A stretch of DNA of 64,000 nt from Ananas comosus (taxonomy: Eukaryota; Streptophyta; Magnoliopsida; Poales; Bromeliaceae): assembly GCF_001540865.1 (NCBI RefSeq), contig NC_033627.1, forward strand, positions 8,164,799 through 8,228,798, in the 5' to 3' direction. The number at the start of each line of letters is the position of its first letter. Position 1 is the stretch's first letter. A model generated the notes under the pieces. That model ran no database searches. It was given only the letters and a program-made list of their open reading frames with translations, and was not told the DNA's origin. Position numbers and translations under genes: made by a program. Positions 32,323 through 43,592 of this stretch are shown one piece after another.

Positions 32323-33268
32323 CATACAATCAGTTGAGTTTTTGGTTACAGTAGTAGTTTCGTTCTTACTCAGTTATTATTCTGTTTCTATTACTACTGT
32401 AGTTGCTCTTATATCATATATATATCTTGTTTATCTATCTCCATTGGTTTCTGGTGATTACAGTTTGCCTTCGTGGCTCTGTCGTGCCCATTGGAAAACC
32501 ATGGTTGCGATTTCTCACCCTCCATTTCCCCCAGGTGACATGGACGAGGTGTTGGATTTTGGGCTCGACAGGAGGACGATCTAGCTAGTCTGGTATAGCA
32601 ACTGTGACCCTGGTTACTTTCATTTTGGCACTTAGTAGTTTTAATAATAAATGGTTCAGTTAGATGATCATATTGATGTTTGAATATTCGTGAATTGGTT
32701 TTAGTGGATGATTTACTATGATGCATGAGATTGGAGTTTTCAGATCTGTGGTTTTTGGTTCTCGTAATTATGGATTTACGCATCGTGGTTTTCTACCCCT
32801 CGAGGTAGCTGGTTTTTAAAATAGAGTTTCCGTGTGGGAAACAATTTAAAAAAGGTTTTCGAATGATTTTCATGGATGATTTGAATTAGAGTTTAAAAAC
32901 AAAGCTTTCGGATGGGGAGCACTTTTAAATAGGATGATTGTTGTACTGTGCATTACATCATCCAGCGCCTAAGGAGTGCTTAGAGGCATGCATCATCTCT
33001 AAGGATCGTTAGCTGTATGAAAATGCATATCATGAAATGGTTGTTGATTGGTAATTGTAGATTGTAGTTGAGATCCTGATGTGCCTATTGGTACGCCGTG
33101 CAAATACAAAGGAGACTCTGTCCGAGTGGACAGATGAACTTTTTATTTGTGGCGGGTCTGTATGTCACGTGGGCCGGGTTGAAAAAAAAGGGCACGTTTT
33201 CCGCAATTCTGATTTCAAAATGGTATGGATTCTAAAAAGGCTTTTAAAATCGGCCCCGGGGCATGACA

Positions 33269-34830
33269 ATCCCACTCCCTTGGAGGGCAGTCAGGCATTC
33301 TTCTTTCCAAACCATAAGAAGCGTAGGGGAGTTTATTCTAGCATGCATTTGCAGAGGAGAAGTGGAAGAAGTGCGGCCGAGATACATGGCGTTAGGGTCT
33401 GGAAGTGGAAGAGGGAGGGGGGATGAGGGAGGAGGGAGCTATGCGAAGGTAGTAGTGCAAAAAAAAGGATCTAAGTGGTGTAACATATTCCTAAATAGTG
33501 CAATGATTTAAAGAAAATGGTGCAACGAGTCTATAACCAGAGAAAAATTTTTCTTAAATTAGGTCATCGTACTTCTCATCCTCAGTCGTTGTGGCAGCGG
33601 CGGGGGGCGGCATTCGAGATGTGCAACATAATGCTTAAACGATTAAAGAATATCGTGCAACATCTCTTATAAAAGCTTACTTCTTGTTTTAGCAGTACAA
33701 TAATAGTGCAATGTAAAACATGAATAACAGTCCAACACGGAGAAAAATAGTGCAACTAAGCTTGTAAGAGTATAGTGCAGTCGTAATAATAGTGCAACAT
33801 TCACTGTAATAGTGCAATGCAGTTCCAACTAGTGTAATATAAGAGTAGAACACTGACTGGATTGTTCTTTCTAAACTTAATAGTGCAACCCAATATAAAA
33901 TGGTGCAATATGCAGCTCTAATTAGTGCAAGTCGTCACTAACTATTGTAAATAAGTGCGAAATCATAAGAAGCATAGGGGAGTTTATTCCAGCACGCGTT
34001 TGCAAAGGAGAAGTGGAAGAAGCATGGCCGAGGTACATGGCGTTAGAGTCTGGAAGTGGAGGAGGTAGGAAGGAGGAGTGAGGAAAGAGGAGGGAGTTAT
34101 GTGAAGGTAGTAGTGCAAAAAAAAGGATCTAAGTGGTGTAAAATATTCCTAAGTAGTGCAATAGTTTAAAAGAAATGGTGCAACGAGTCTGTAACCAGAG
34201 GAAAAAAATTATTAAATTAGGTGTAATATCAACATTAATGGTGTAATATTTGCCTATCATGCAATGTGTCATTAAGTAGTGTAAAATTTTCTCCCTGATT
34301 GGTGATAACATGAAATTAATAGTAAAAACAGGTTTATAAATAGTGTAACGATGATCAAAACAGTGCAAAATTCTTTGCTAAAGCGTGTAACAATTCACTA
34401 AGAAGTGCAATTTTTTCTCTGTATTTGGTGCTAGCATGAACATAATAGTGAAAATAAGTTCGAAATTGATATTATACTATGACAAAAATAGTGCTACTTT
34501 CTTTGCTAAATAGTGTAACAAGTTCGTAAGCAGTCCAAAGGGCACGAAAATAGTGCTTATGTTTCATCGTGCCGTCTAAATGGCGTGGTGTACAGTCTTG
34601 CCACCTCCGTGGCCGACATACTGAGCAATTCTGCTCTTCTACCAGCACCAACATCATCGCCAACGCCTATTAGAAGTAAAAAGATTAAAAAACGGTACGA
34701 AAGCGTGTAAGTACCAACCCCCTCACCGTCTAAATCCTCTAGGCGCTCCTCACATAGTGCCAAAAAAGGTAGCACTATTTTCGTCATAGTATTTAGCAAA
34801 GAAGGTAGCACTATTTTCGTCATAATTAAT
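33269..34830. repeat. Region of dense TAGTGCAAC motifs with a 260-bp direct repeat
   Basis: About 17 copies of agtgcaa or ggtgcaa, mostly preceded by aat, occur between 33450 and 34400. A block at about 33300-33560 is repeated at 33960-34225 with high identity, including ggggagtttattc and ggatctaagtggtgtaa. Near the end, 34478-34514 and 34791-34824 form an inverted repeat. Dense short subterminal motifs of this kind are known from CACTA and hAT transposons, but no terminal inverted repeat was found, so the class is uncertain. No coding capacity is seen. Confidence 0.6.
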
Positions 34831-35999
34831 TAGTTCATTAAGTGAAACAATATTACCATGCAACCTATTCAATGACAAATTAGAAAAAAGATTCTAAAAA
34901 TATTGTCGATATGATCTTCTATCACATGAGTATAGAGAAATAAATAAGTAAAGTGTAAAAAATAAAAAATAAACAAAACAATATGAAATTAATTTATAAT
35001 TTATATTATTATAAAATAACAAATTACATAATTAAAAAACGTTATCGTTTGTCAAGATTATAGTATTCTTCCAAATCTCTCTGGATGCACAATATTTCCT
35101 ACTAAAATTTCTTTCTCTTCCAAGTTGAAGGTCCAATTGATGTCATATCTATGACATTATTAGCTCCTTATATAGAAAAAAAAATACTCAATAAATTAAC
35201 GAAATAATTTATAACTAGTGAAGGAGCCCGCGCTTTGCAACAGGTAGAAACCGTAGTAGTAATTAATAATAAGAAAATATAAAACATTCTTTTGTGTATC
35301 CCACTTGGAATATCCTCTAAAGGTCGCGGCGGAAAGGGAAAGTGGGCGCGCATTAGTGAGGAAAAGGGAGGGAGCGAGGAAAGGAGGCGATAGTGTATAG
35401 CAATAAATGAGAAATAGAGAATTGATGAATAGATTGGAGATAAAAAATTAAAAGTCTGGTGGAGGAAATGAAAAGGGCCATAATGAATAATTGGAGATAG
35501 AGAGGTTAGGATTGTAGATGGTAGTGGGACCATTTAAATATATTAATTAGAAGTTTGATAGTCGAATCATTTGCATTAATTGAAAATATAGTGAGACTAT
35601 TTAAATACACTAATTAAAAGTTTGGTTAGTGAGACCGTTAAAATATATATTGAAAGTTTAGTGAAAGAAAGAAGAAGGGTCACATGCTAGTGAGGGTGAA
35701 GGAGAACTTGCCACGTAGTAACAAACATTGGAGATTCATGTAGGTTAATAGATATATTTAATACTTCATTAATCTATTGGTAGTGGAATCCAAATGATTG
35801 AAAAAACTGATAAATTAATTATTTAGAATTCATCTTTTTATTATTTAGAGTGGAAGATGAAAGGATCTGTTTTAAAAAAGAAAACTGATAAACTAATTAA
35901 TTTCTCTATTAAATTAAAAAAATTTAAAACTACTCACTTTTAGGAGGATAGGCGGCTCTTCATCTTCTACGTTACTTAAAGGCCAACTATTATTATGAT
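34831..35999. other. AT-rich DNA without genes
   Basis: No gene, RNA or LTR is recognised. At 35214-35245 the sequence actagtgaaggagcccgcgc resembles, on the minus strand, the 3' end of plant Helitrons (GC-rich hairpin arm then CTAG followed by T), but no 5' end was identified. From about 35856 it is homologous to 42783-42920. Confidence 0.5.
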
Positions 36000-36633
36000 T
36001 AGGGATGCAAACAGGGCGAATCTCGAGGCGGAAGCCCTGCCCCGCCTTCCGCCCCGACTACCAAAATCCCGCCCCGCCTCCTGCCCCGAATCGGTGACAG
36101 GTTAAAAAATATATCCTATAATCTGCCCCGCCTTATAACCCGCCTCCCGTCAGCGCCCCGAATCCGCTTCGCCAACTAATATTTTTTATAAAATTATAAT
36201 ATTATTAATATTTCGTAAAATATAAATTAATACTTTTTAATAATATTATATATATAATTAACAATATTAATTATAAAAATTAAAAATATCAATCGCAATT
36301 CGAAGAAAAATTCAAAAGTTTCAAATATATGAGAAATGATAGTACTAAGTTATTTGTATTTTGGACTTTTTTTGTAAATACATTATTTTTTAAGGATATT
36401 TTTAAAAAATATAAATGATTTTCGGGGCGAATTCGGAGCGGATTCGGGGCGGATCGCGGCGGGGCGGATTCGAGGCAGATCAAAATTTCTCCTATTTCCT
36501 GCCCCGAATTTGTCTTTGATCATAAAATTACCCTATTTCCCGCTCCAAATTCGTTTATTTTCTCTCATTTACTGCCCCATTTGGGGCGGATCGGGGCGGG
36601 AGCTCCACCAACCCGAATTCGTTTGCATCCCTA
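36000..36633. mobile_element. hAT-type MITE with 8-bp target duplication ATTATGAT
   Basis: Terminal inverted repeats TAGGGATGCAAAC are perfect over 13 bases at both ends. ATTATGAT flanks the element at 35992-35999 and 36634-36641. Eight-base target duplications and TAGGGATG-type ends are characteristic of plant hAT MITEs. The interior has GC-rich gccccgcc/ggggcgg arms and an AT-rich centre, with no transposase. The paralogous sequence near 42920 lacks the element. Confidence 0.93.
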
Positions 36634-38250
36634 ATTATGATGTGCATGTGAAGAAAAAGAAGTACTCAACAGAACAAATATAAAGTTCAATTCTAATTGA
36701 TTTTTAAAAATTTTAAAATTTAAATCCAAACCAAAGTAATCTACACCATTAAAAGATCCATCTATAGAAATTATAATTTTTTGGGTAAACTTCAAAAATC
36801 ACCCATGTGGTTTCGCATTTTCTCACTTTAGTACCCTGTGGTTTAAAGTGTATCAAGTTAGTGCCCTGTAATTTTATTTTTATTTTTTCGTCAGCTTCTT
36901 CGTTAATATTTCGTTAAATTATATACAAAAAACTTCAGATACCCCACGTAGGTTTATCGAATATTCACTTTAGTACCTTTTATGTAACACACTGGATCTT
37001 TGCAAATTGCAAGGTTCGAGTGTTTGATTTGTGTTTCAAATTTTTTCATACTTTCTGGAGAGTCGTTAACAGTGTTCCGACCTATGGTTCACATCCCGAG
37101 AATCGATGTTTGAAACTTAGCACCAAATCTCTAAAGTGAAAATTGTTGGCTGCTCTTGGGTTGGACTCTGTAGAGCAGAGTACCAATACAGCATCGGGCC
37201 TGTACCTGAACCAGACCTGGTACCAGTACAGCATCGGACTTGTACCGATACCCAGTGTGTTTTTCTGCAAACTCGAGGCTCGGGTTTGCGAGTACAGTGG
37301 CTTGGTACCGGTACTCTTTCCCGTGTACCGGTACGCAGTGCAAATTGTGAACTGCTTATTTTTTAGGGGTGTTTTTGATATTGTAGCATCTCTATATAGC
37401 ATCCCATGCCCTTTAGTTGTTTCCTTGAGCTTGGAAACACAGTAGAGAAGGTAGGGAAGCCCTCTACTTCCTCCCTTTTGTTTTCTTTGATTTGTGTTGG
37501 GATTTTTGAGGTTTAATCACCTCCTTTTGTCTCTTGTTGGTTTTTGGTGCCATTTCCACCATTGGAGAAGCTTTGATTTCGTGATTGGAGCTTGATAGAG
37601 GAAGGATCTTCAACCCTAGTTGATTTCAAGCCTTGTTTGAAGCTTCTAAAGTGGTTAATTGCTTACCTCTCCTCTCTAGATCATGATTCTCATGATTTTT
37701 GTATAGAAACCCTAGAATGTGAAATTTAGGGTTTATTTTGGAGATTTTTGATTTGTAGCTTCTAGAACCTAATTGATTGGTTTAGAACCTTTGTTTAGAT
37801 TGGATTTTAAGGGATTTTACTCTCATTTGGAGATTGAGAGAGATTTTCATCATACAAGGTGAATTTATGCCATTTTCTTGGGTTGATTAATGTTTGATCT
37901 TAGGGTTGTTCGTTTGTTGCGTTTAACTCTCTTAATATTACCTTTAGGGAGCTAGGAGAGTAGTGGACACCTTCGTCGGCGCAAACGAAGGGTTATGAGG
38001 AGTCTTGGTGGGTTTGACCTCATCGAAATGAGAAAAACTCCACCTATGTCAATTTTTAATTGTCGTAAAATAGAAATGCATACATATTCATACTAGATAG
38101 AGTCTACGAGAATTTTAAAATGCTTAATATACATGTGCTATATTTTATGAAAATTACCTCTATATAGTAGAGAGAGATATATGCATTGTTAGCATGCATG
38201 AGAATAACATTCTATTATATGGTTTGGGAATCATGTTCTTGTAAAGAAAA

Positions 38251-40970
38251 TGTAGCACACTGGACCTTTGCAAATTGCGAGGTTCGAGTGTTTGGATGTA
38301 TTTTGAGCTTTTCCACACTTGGTGGAGGGTTGTTGAATGTTTTCCGACCTAAAAAGTTCGAAAACTGAAACTCTGGGCAAGTCCTGAGAGTTTTTACTCT
38401 CGGGGACCGGTCCCTGGAAGGAGAGACCGGTCCCCGAGTGAGCAGTGTTGCGGCAGCCCTGAGGCAACCGGTCCCTTGCGGGCGAGATCGGTCCCCGAGC
38501 GCGCCTTCGTAGTGAGAGACCGGTCCCGCGCAGGGAGAGACCGGTTCCCGAACGCTGGTTTTTCGGTTTCGCAGCGAGAGACCGGTCCCGCGCAGGGAGA
38601 GACCGGTTCCCGAACGCTGGTTTTTCGGTTTCGCAGCGAGAGACCGGTCCCTACTGGGGAGAGACCGGTCCCTCTGGGCGAAAACTGCCCAGACCGGACT
38701 GTTGCAATAATGGATTTTTGAGGGGCCTCACTGGATTTTGTTACACTAGATGGGTTTATTAGCCATTTCCCTCTCTTCCCTCCTCATTTCTCACCCTCAC
38801 CCTACACCTTCTAGAGAGAGAAGGAGGAGAAGGAGGAGAAGAAGAAGAGGGGTTTGCTTGAGGGAGCTTGGAGCTTAACCCGTTTCTCTCCTTTCCACCC
38901 TTGCTTGGCTTGGAGCTTGCTTGTAGAGCTTGATGGTGGACCAATCTTCAACCCTAGAAGATTTGGAGCTTGTTTGGAGGCATCTTGGGAGGTTAGTACT
39001 TGGATTCTACCCTTTGATCCTTGATTTGGTAGGTTTTACCATATGGAACCCTAGATTGGATATTAGGGTTGATTTTTGGGGCTTTTTGATCTAGGGCTTT
39101 TGGGGCTAGATTGTTTGGATTAGAACCTTCCTTGGGCTTGGATTGGAAAAGATTTAGCTCTCTTTTGAAGCTTGAGAGAGAATTCCTACACATTAGGTGA
39201 GTTTTAGCCCTTTTGCTAAGTTTGTTAAAGTTTGATCTTATGGTTGGTCGTAATGCCCTCGTATCTCTTCGCTGATCACTTTTAGGGTACTTTGAGACTC
39301 GTGGACAACTCCGTTCGGCGAATCGAAGAAGCACGCGACGGTTCGGTGGGTTTGGCCTAGCCACACAATGAGAAAATCTCATTGGTGTTGATTTGAGTAC
39401 TGTTAAATGTTTATTCATGCATTTTCATGCTAGATACATTTATTATGATTTTTAGAAGGCTTAATTTGCCTACGTTACATGTGGTGAAAATTTCGGACCT
39501 CTATGTGGTAGAGAGCTAGCATGTGGAACTTGAACAGGCTTAGCATCCTATTGAGACTTGGAATCATAATTCCTATGGTGAAAACGAGCATCTCATGCAT
39601 GTATTTAAAGTTATTTCTATTTAAGATTTAAAAGTTCCTAGTGAGCCATAAAAGGGCTCGGGGATTTGCACTACTTGTGTACAATTGAGCTAACGTCATA
39701 AAGGGGCATCGAGCTCGGGTTATGTGTGAATTTAGTGGATAGTGCCATTGAGAGAGTTGGAGTGTGCTTGTTCATCGAAATGTCTGAGTGTCATAAAAGG
39801 GCACTAGACTTAGTGAATATTAGAATTTCACATTGTGACCTAGAACTAGACCTTCGGGATGCTAGTGAATATTGCCATGTTACAGACATGATGATTGGGT
39901 TTTTGAGACGTTGACTATGCTTGCTTGCCATTTGTGCTCATTCGCACATGCTTGTGAGGGTCGCTCCCTACAAGCCGGCACTCCGGAGTTAGCCTATGCG
40001 ACTTATGTTCGCTCGTGCGGTATTGAGAAGCCTACGGGGTCGAGTGGGACAGACACATTCCAAGAGTAGGGATGTCGGGCTACCACAGGCACTTAGGCGG
40101 CACAAGCTGGACTACCTTTGGTAGGTCCTTAATTGGAAATGGAAATCGACACGGTGTTGAGAATGGTTAATCACTACTAGATAGGTTTAGTAGTTGAATG
40201 ACATTTATATGCTTTTAGCATAGGGTTGAGACATGTAGTATACTTGATAGTCTCCTTTTTGCATTAAAGCATACTTGGTTGCCATGACAGAACTTATGCA
40301 TAATGTATTCATAAAGGTTAATGAGTTACTATTTTGATATCGTAGATGTACATCACCATGACATCATGCTTATTGGAGACATAGTAGTATAGCTTTTCAT
40401 TCATGCTTTCTTCCAGCAGTTTGTTTGTGTGTTTGCTATTTATTGCATATTACTATATGTCGTTACTTACCCTTTTCTTTTGGGGCCTAGTGGTGCATCG
40501 AGCTGAGGTCAGTAATTGCCCACTGGGAACTATAAATTATAGTTCTCATGCCCTCTTTTTCTCGATATTTTTCAGAGCCTTCCGCGTAGGGTGAGGCCAG
40601 GGATTGCGGAAAGGGAGTTGCTTCGAGCTAGCTTCCTTCGAGGACGAGTTACTAGGTGGTCTACCTCTGGGCGTCTTATTTTATTTTGCGAGAGGTTGAG
40701 AGTTTTACCAGTGTACTAGAGACCGCCACTTTTGTACCTTTGAGACGGTTATTGTACTACTTATGGTTTCTTTTATTGTCTAGCTTTATTTATTCACTTT
40801 GGTGTAGGTGATAGAATTTCTACTCGCTCTGATATCACTAGTTGTTACTATTCTATTTGTTTTATTTCTTGCTTTTACTTCCGCTTTACTATAGACGCCT
40901 TATATGTGTTGACATATGGCGGGTCTGGGCACGCTACCGGGAGGGCCTCCGCCGGTCCCGGGGCGTGACA
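38251..40970 (+). mobile_element. Family-B solo LTR nested in a solo LTR, target duplication GAAAA
   Basis: The LTR starts TGTAGCACACTGGACC and ends GGGGCGTGACA, flanked by GAAAA at 38246-38250 and 40971-40975. It is 2,720 bp with no N and no internal region, so a true solo LTR. It has the palindrome cluster at 38400-38700, a GA tract at 38812-38850, sub-repeats at 39640-39810, the GAGGGTCGCTCCCTACAAGC module near 39955 and the stem-loop at 40521-40550. It is very similar to the copy at 29582-32322. Confidence 0.92.
38516..38648. repeat. 66-bp tandem duplication within the palindrome cluster
   Basis: The unit containing gagaccggtcccgcgcaggg and gaacgctggtttttcggttt occurs twice in direct succession. 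It adds two palindromes compared with the copies at 22310 and 29815. Confidence 0.85.
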
Positions 40971-42285
40971 GAAAATGACTTATGTTATATGCTCCTGAAC
41001 TTAGAACTCATATTTGACATAGTGGATAAAAATGTCATAAAGTGGCATGGAACATAGTAAATGTGAAACCTTTACTTGATGACATAGTGATAGGCCATTG
41101 GGTCACTCGTTTTTATGCCATGTTTTAGACATGATGACATTGGACTGGAGACGAAAATTTACGCTTGCTTGCCATTGTGCTCATTCGCATATGCTTGTGA
41201 GGGTCGCTCCCCACAAGCCGGCTCTCCAGAGATAGCCATCGCGACATAAGCTCGCCCGTGCGGGATTGAGCGCCAAAATAGGATGCCGTGGGGGAGGCTC
41301 ATTCCTAGGGTAGGGATGTTGACTATCACGGGGCCATAAGGCACAGCACAAGCCGGACTACCCACGGGTAGGTCCTACATGACTGGAATACTATTGAACT
41401 AAAACGCAAAGTGGACATTAGACAAATTAGTAAACAATGACATTTCACTAGTTATATCGTGGACATCATGTTTCTTATACTTATGCGTATTCATGTTAGA
41501 ATAACATTTATACTTATGTAACTTCATACTAAGCAGAGGCATAGTGGTATAGCAAGTTTAATCATGTTTATCATACATATTATACATTCTAGTTAAAAGT
41601 TGAACTTACTACTTTTGCTTTTTTTTTGCCTAGTGGTGCATTTTCGCTGAGGTCAGCAATTGCCCACTGGGAACTATTGTTTAATAGTTCTCACGCCCTC
41701 TATTTTGTTGTTTTTCTTACAGAGCCTTCCACTCCGAGAGAGGCTCGGGATCGCAGCAAGGGAGTTGCCTCTAGTTAGTTGTGAGGAGCTTTGCTTTTAG
41801 GTGGTTCACCTCTCTATTTTTGTATCTATGTAGAGAATGAGAGTTTTGTATCCATGTATAGAGACCACCACTATGATACCTTTAGCACTTGTATTTTGGG
41901 ATTTCATGTTGTACTACTTTATGCTTATGTTAGTGGATTAGTCCCTTTATTTACCGCATTATTCTAGAATCTAATTGTTGTATATTCTGATACTCCTAGA
42001 TGCTCATTTATTATTATTTTATTTATCGTTTTGTTGTAGACGCCTTATATGTTGTAGGCATATGGCGGGTCTGGACACGCACCGGGCGGGCTTCCGCTGG
42101 GTCTCGGGGCGTGACTTTTTAGTTTTAACTTTGTCACTTATTTAACGAAAAAAATTAGTGAAATCAATAATAAAAGAATAAAAATAAAATCATAGGACAC
42201 TAAATCAATACACTTTAAACCACAGGTACTATAGTGAGAAAGTGTGAAACCACATGGGTAGTATTTGAAGTTTTTCTAATTTTTT

Positions 42286-43090
42286 ATACTTAATATAATA
42301 AACTTTAGAAGCTAACATTGCTGATTATTACATATGCATAAGAATTAGATTTTTTTTTTAATTATAATATTTAGAGATTGTCCACAAATTTATATAAAGA
42401 CACTTTATATGTTGAGATCATATCTGTTAAATTAAATTTTAAGTATATTAAATTTTAAATGCATCCTCAGTTTGCGATCTCGTGGTTCAAACAGCTTCAC
42501 TTTTTACTTTGCCATCTAGTGATTCAAAAAGTTACACTTTGTCCTCTTGTGGTTTAGTGTATTTTTCAATTTGCCACCCTATAGTTTATTAAAAATTTTT
42601 GTTTTGCCATCCTAATTCATATAAAATTTTTTAATAAAATGAAAATTGAATCATAGGAGAGATTAGGTGAAACTTTTTGAACCACATAGGTGAAAATGAG
42701 CAAAACCATAGGGGGCAATTTGAGGTTTATCCAAAAAAGTTATAATTCGGGGCACAATTTTATTTACTCCTTTAGCATTTAAAGTGAAAGATAAAAGGAT
42801 CCATTATAACGAAGAAAACGGTTATACTTACAAATTCCTCTATTAATTGAAAAACTCCTTTAAATTATTCACTTGGAGGAGAATAGATGGCTCTTCATCT
42901 TCTTTATTACTTGAAGGCCAATAAACTTGATGTATACATCATAAGCTTCCTAATTGAATTTTAAAAACCTAAAATTTAAATCTAAACCATATAATCTACA
43001 CAATTAAATGATCAATTTATAAAAATTATAAATTTATACACCTAAATAATGAGCGTTAGAAGTTAATATTGCTTATTGCAAAGGATTGAT
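42286..43090. other. AT-rich older DNA with a diverged MITE; second unit starts at about 42783
   Basis: This stretch has no gene. Bases about 42455-42732 look like an old MITE with several ttgtggttcaaa-like phrases and a right end tttatcc related to the Mutator-type ends. Bases 42783-42920 repeat 35856-35990, and 42950-43080 repeat 36690-36775 plus 42286-42350 with the two MITEs absent. It therefore appears to be a diverged direct duplication. Confidence 0.65.
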
Positions 43091-43592
43091 TGTCATGCCC
43101 GGGCCCCAGCGGAAGCCTACCCGGCACGTGCACAGACCCGCCGTATACACAAGGAACCCTTCGGTGCACACAAGGCGTCTACATCAAAACATTCAATGGA
43201 GATAACAAGGAATAAGGTTTTAACATGGTAACCAGAGCATAAGTACTAGACTGAGCAAATAGACTACAACTAGAGGATAATAACAACAAGTTAATACGAT
43301 AAAGAGAGCAACTATCCAAAATGTACATCAAGTATAATCCAAAAGAATACATCTGTCACGCTCCGCGACCGCCAATTTGGTCGGTTCGGGGACGTCGATC
43401 AGACGCCGAACAGACAGAGCCTCTCCTACCCGCCCAAGGCTAACAACAACGAGATCAAGTATGTCAACAGTTGCCTAGGAAACAATAACCTCATACATGA
43501 TCTAAGCAAGTACTAATACAAGCAATCGACAAAAGAGAGAAAGATCTAGCTATTACAATTCCATTCAACATATACATCGAGTTTACATTTTT

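Larger units (their letters stand above)
26382..33268 (+). mobile_element. Family-C solo LTR (about 4.1 kb without its insertion)
   Basis: The LTR starts TGTAAGGACTGAGAC and ends CCCGGGGCATGACA. Flanks are ATCCT (26377-26381) and ATCCC (33269-33273), four of five matching. The start and the last 200 bp match the minus-strand copy at 43593-48436 end for end, so these are the two ends of one LTR type. Removing the nested element at 29582-32322 and its target copy leaves 4,141 bp. No PBS, PPT or gag/pol lies inside, which supports a solo LTR. Confidence 0.82.
36983..42116 (+). mobile_element. Family-B-like solo LTR with target duplication TTTTA
   Basis: The LTR starts TGTAACACACTGGATC and ends GGGGCGTGACT (last base changed from A). 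TTTTA flanks it at 36978-36982 and 42117-42121. There is no N inside, so it is a genuine solo LTR of about 2.4 kb once the nested copy at 38251-40970 is removed. Unlike typical family B, its palindromes are of the GTACCGGTAC type (37190-37340). The stem-loop module is at 41661-41695. Confidence 0.88.
36783..42276. mobile_element. Mutator-type MITE split by nested LTRs, 9-bp target duplication
   Basis: The outer ends are GGGTAAACTTCAAAAATCAC on the left and, as reverse complement, GAAAAACTTCAAATACTACC on the right. Both are followed inward by CCATGTGGTTTC and, further on, CACTTTA-like sequence. TAATTTTTT flanks it at 36774-36782 and 42277-42285. Nine-base duplications point to the Mutator superfamily. 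Without its insertion the element is about 355 bp and non-coding. Related right ends occur at 42732 and 63078. Confidence 0.85.

Noticed and set aside
34557..34823. 88-codon ORF starting with repeated MTKIVLP
   Set aside because: The repetition comes from the DNA repeat ggtagcactattttcgtc and not from a protein family.
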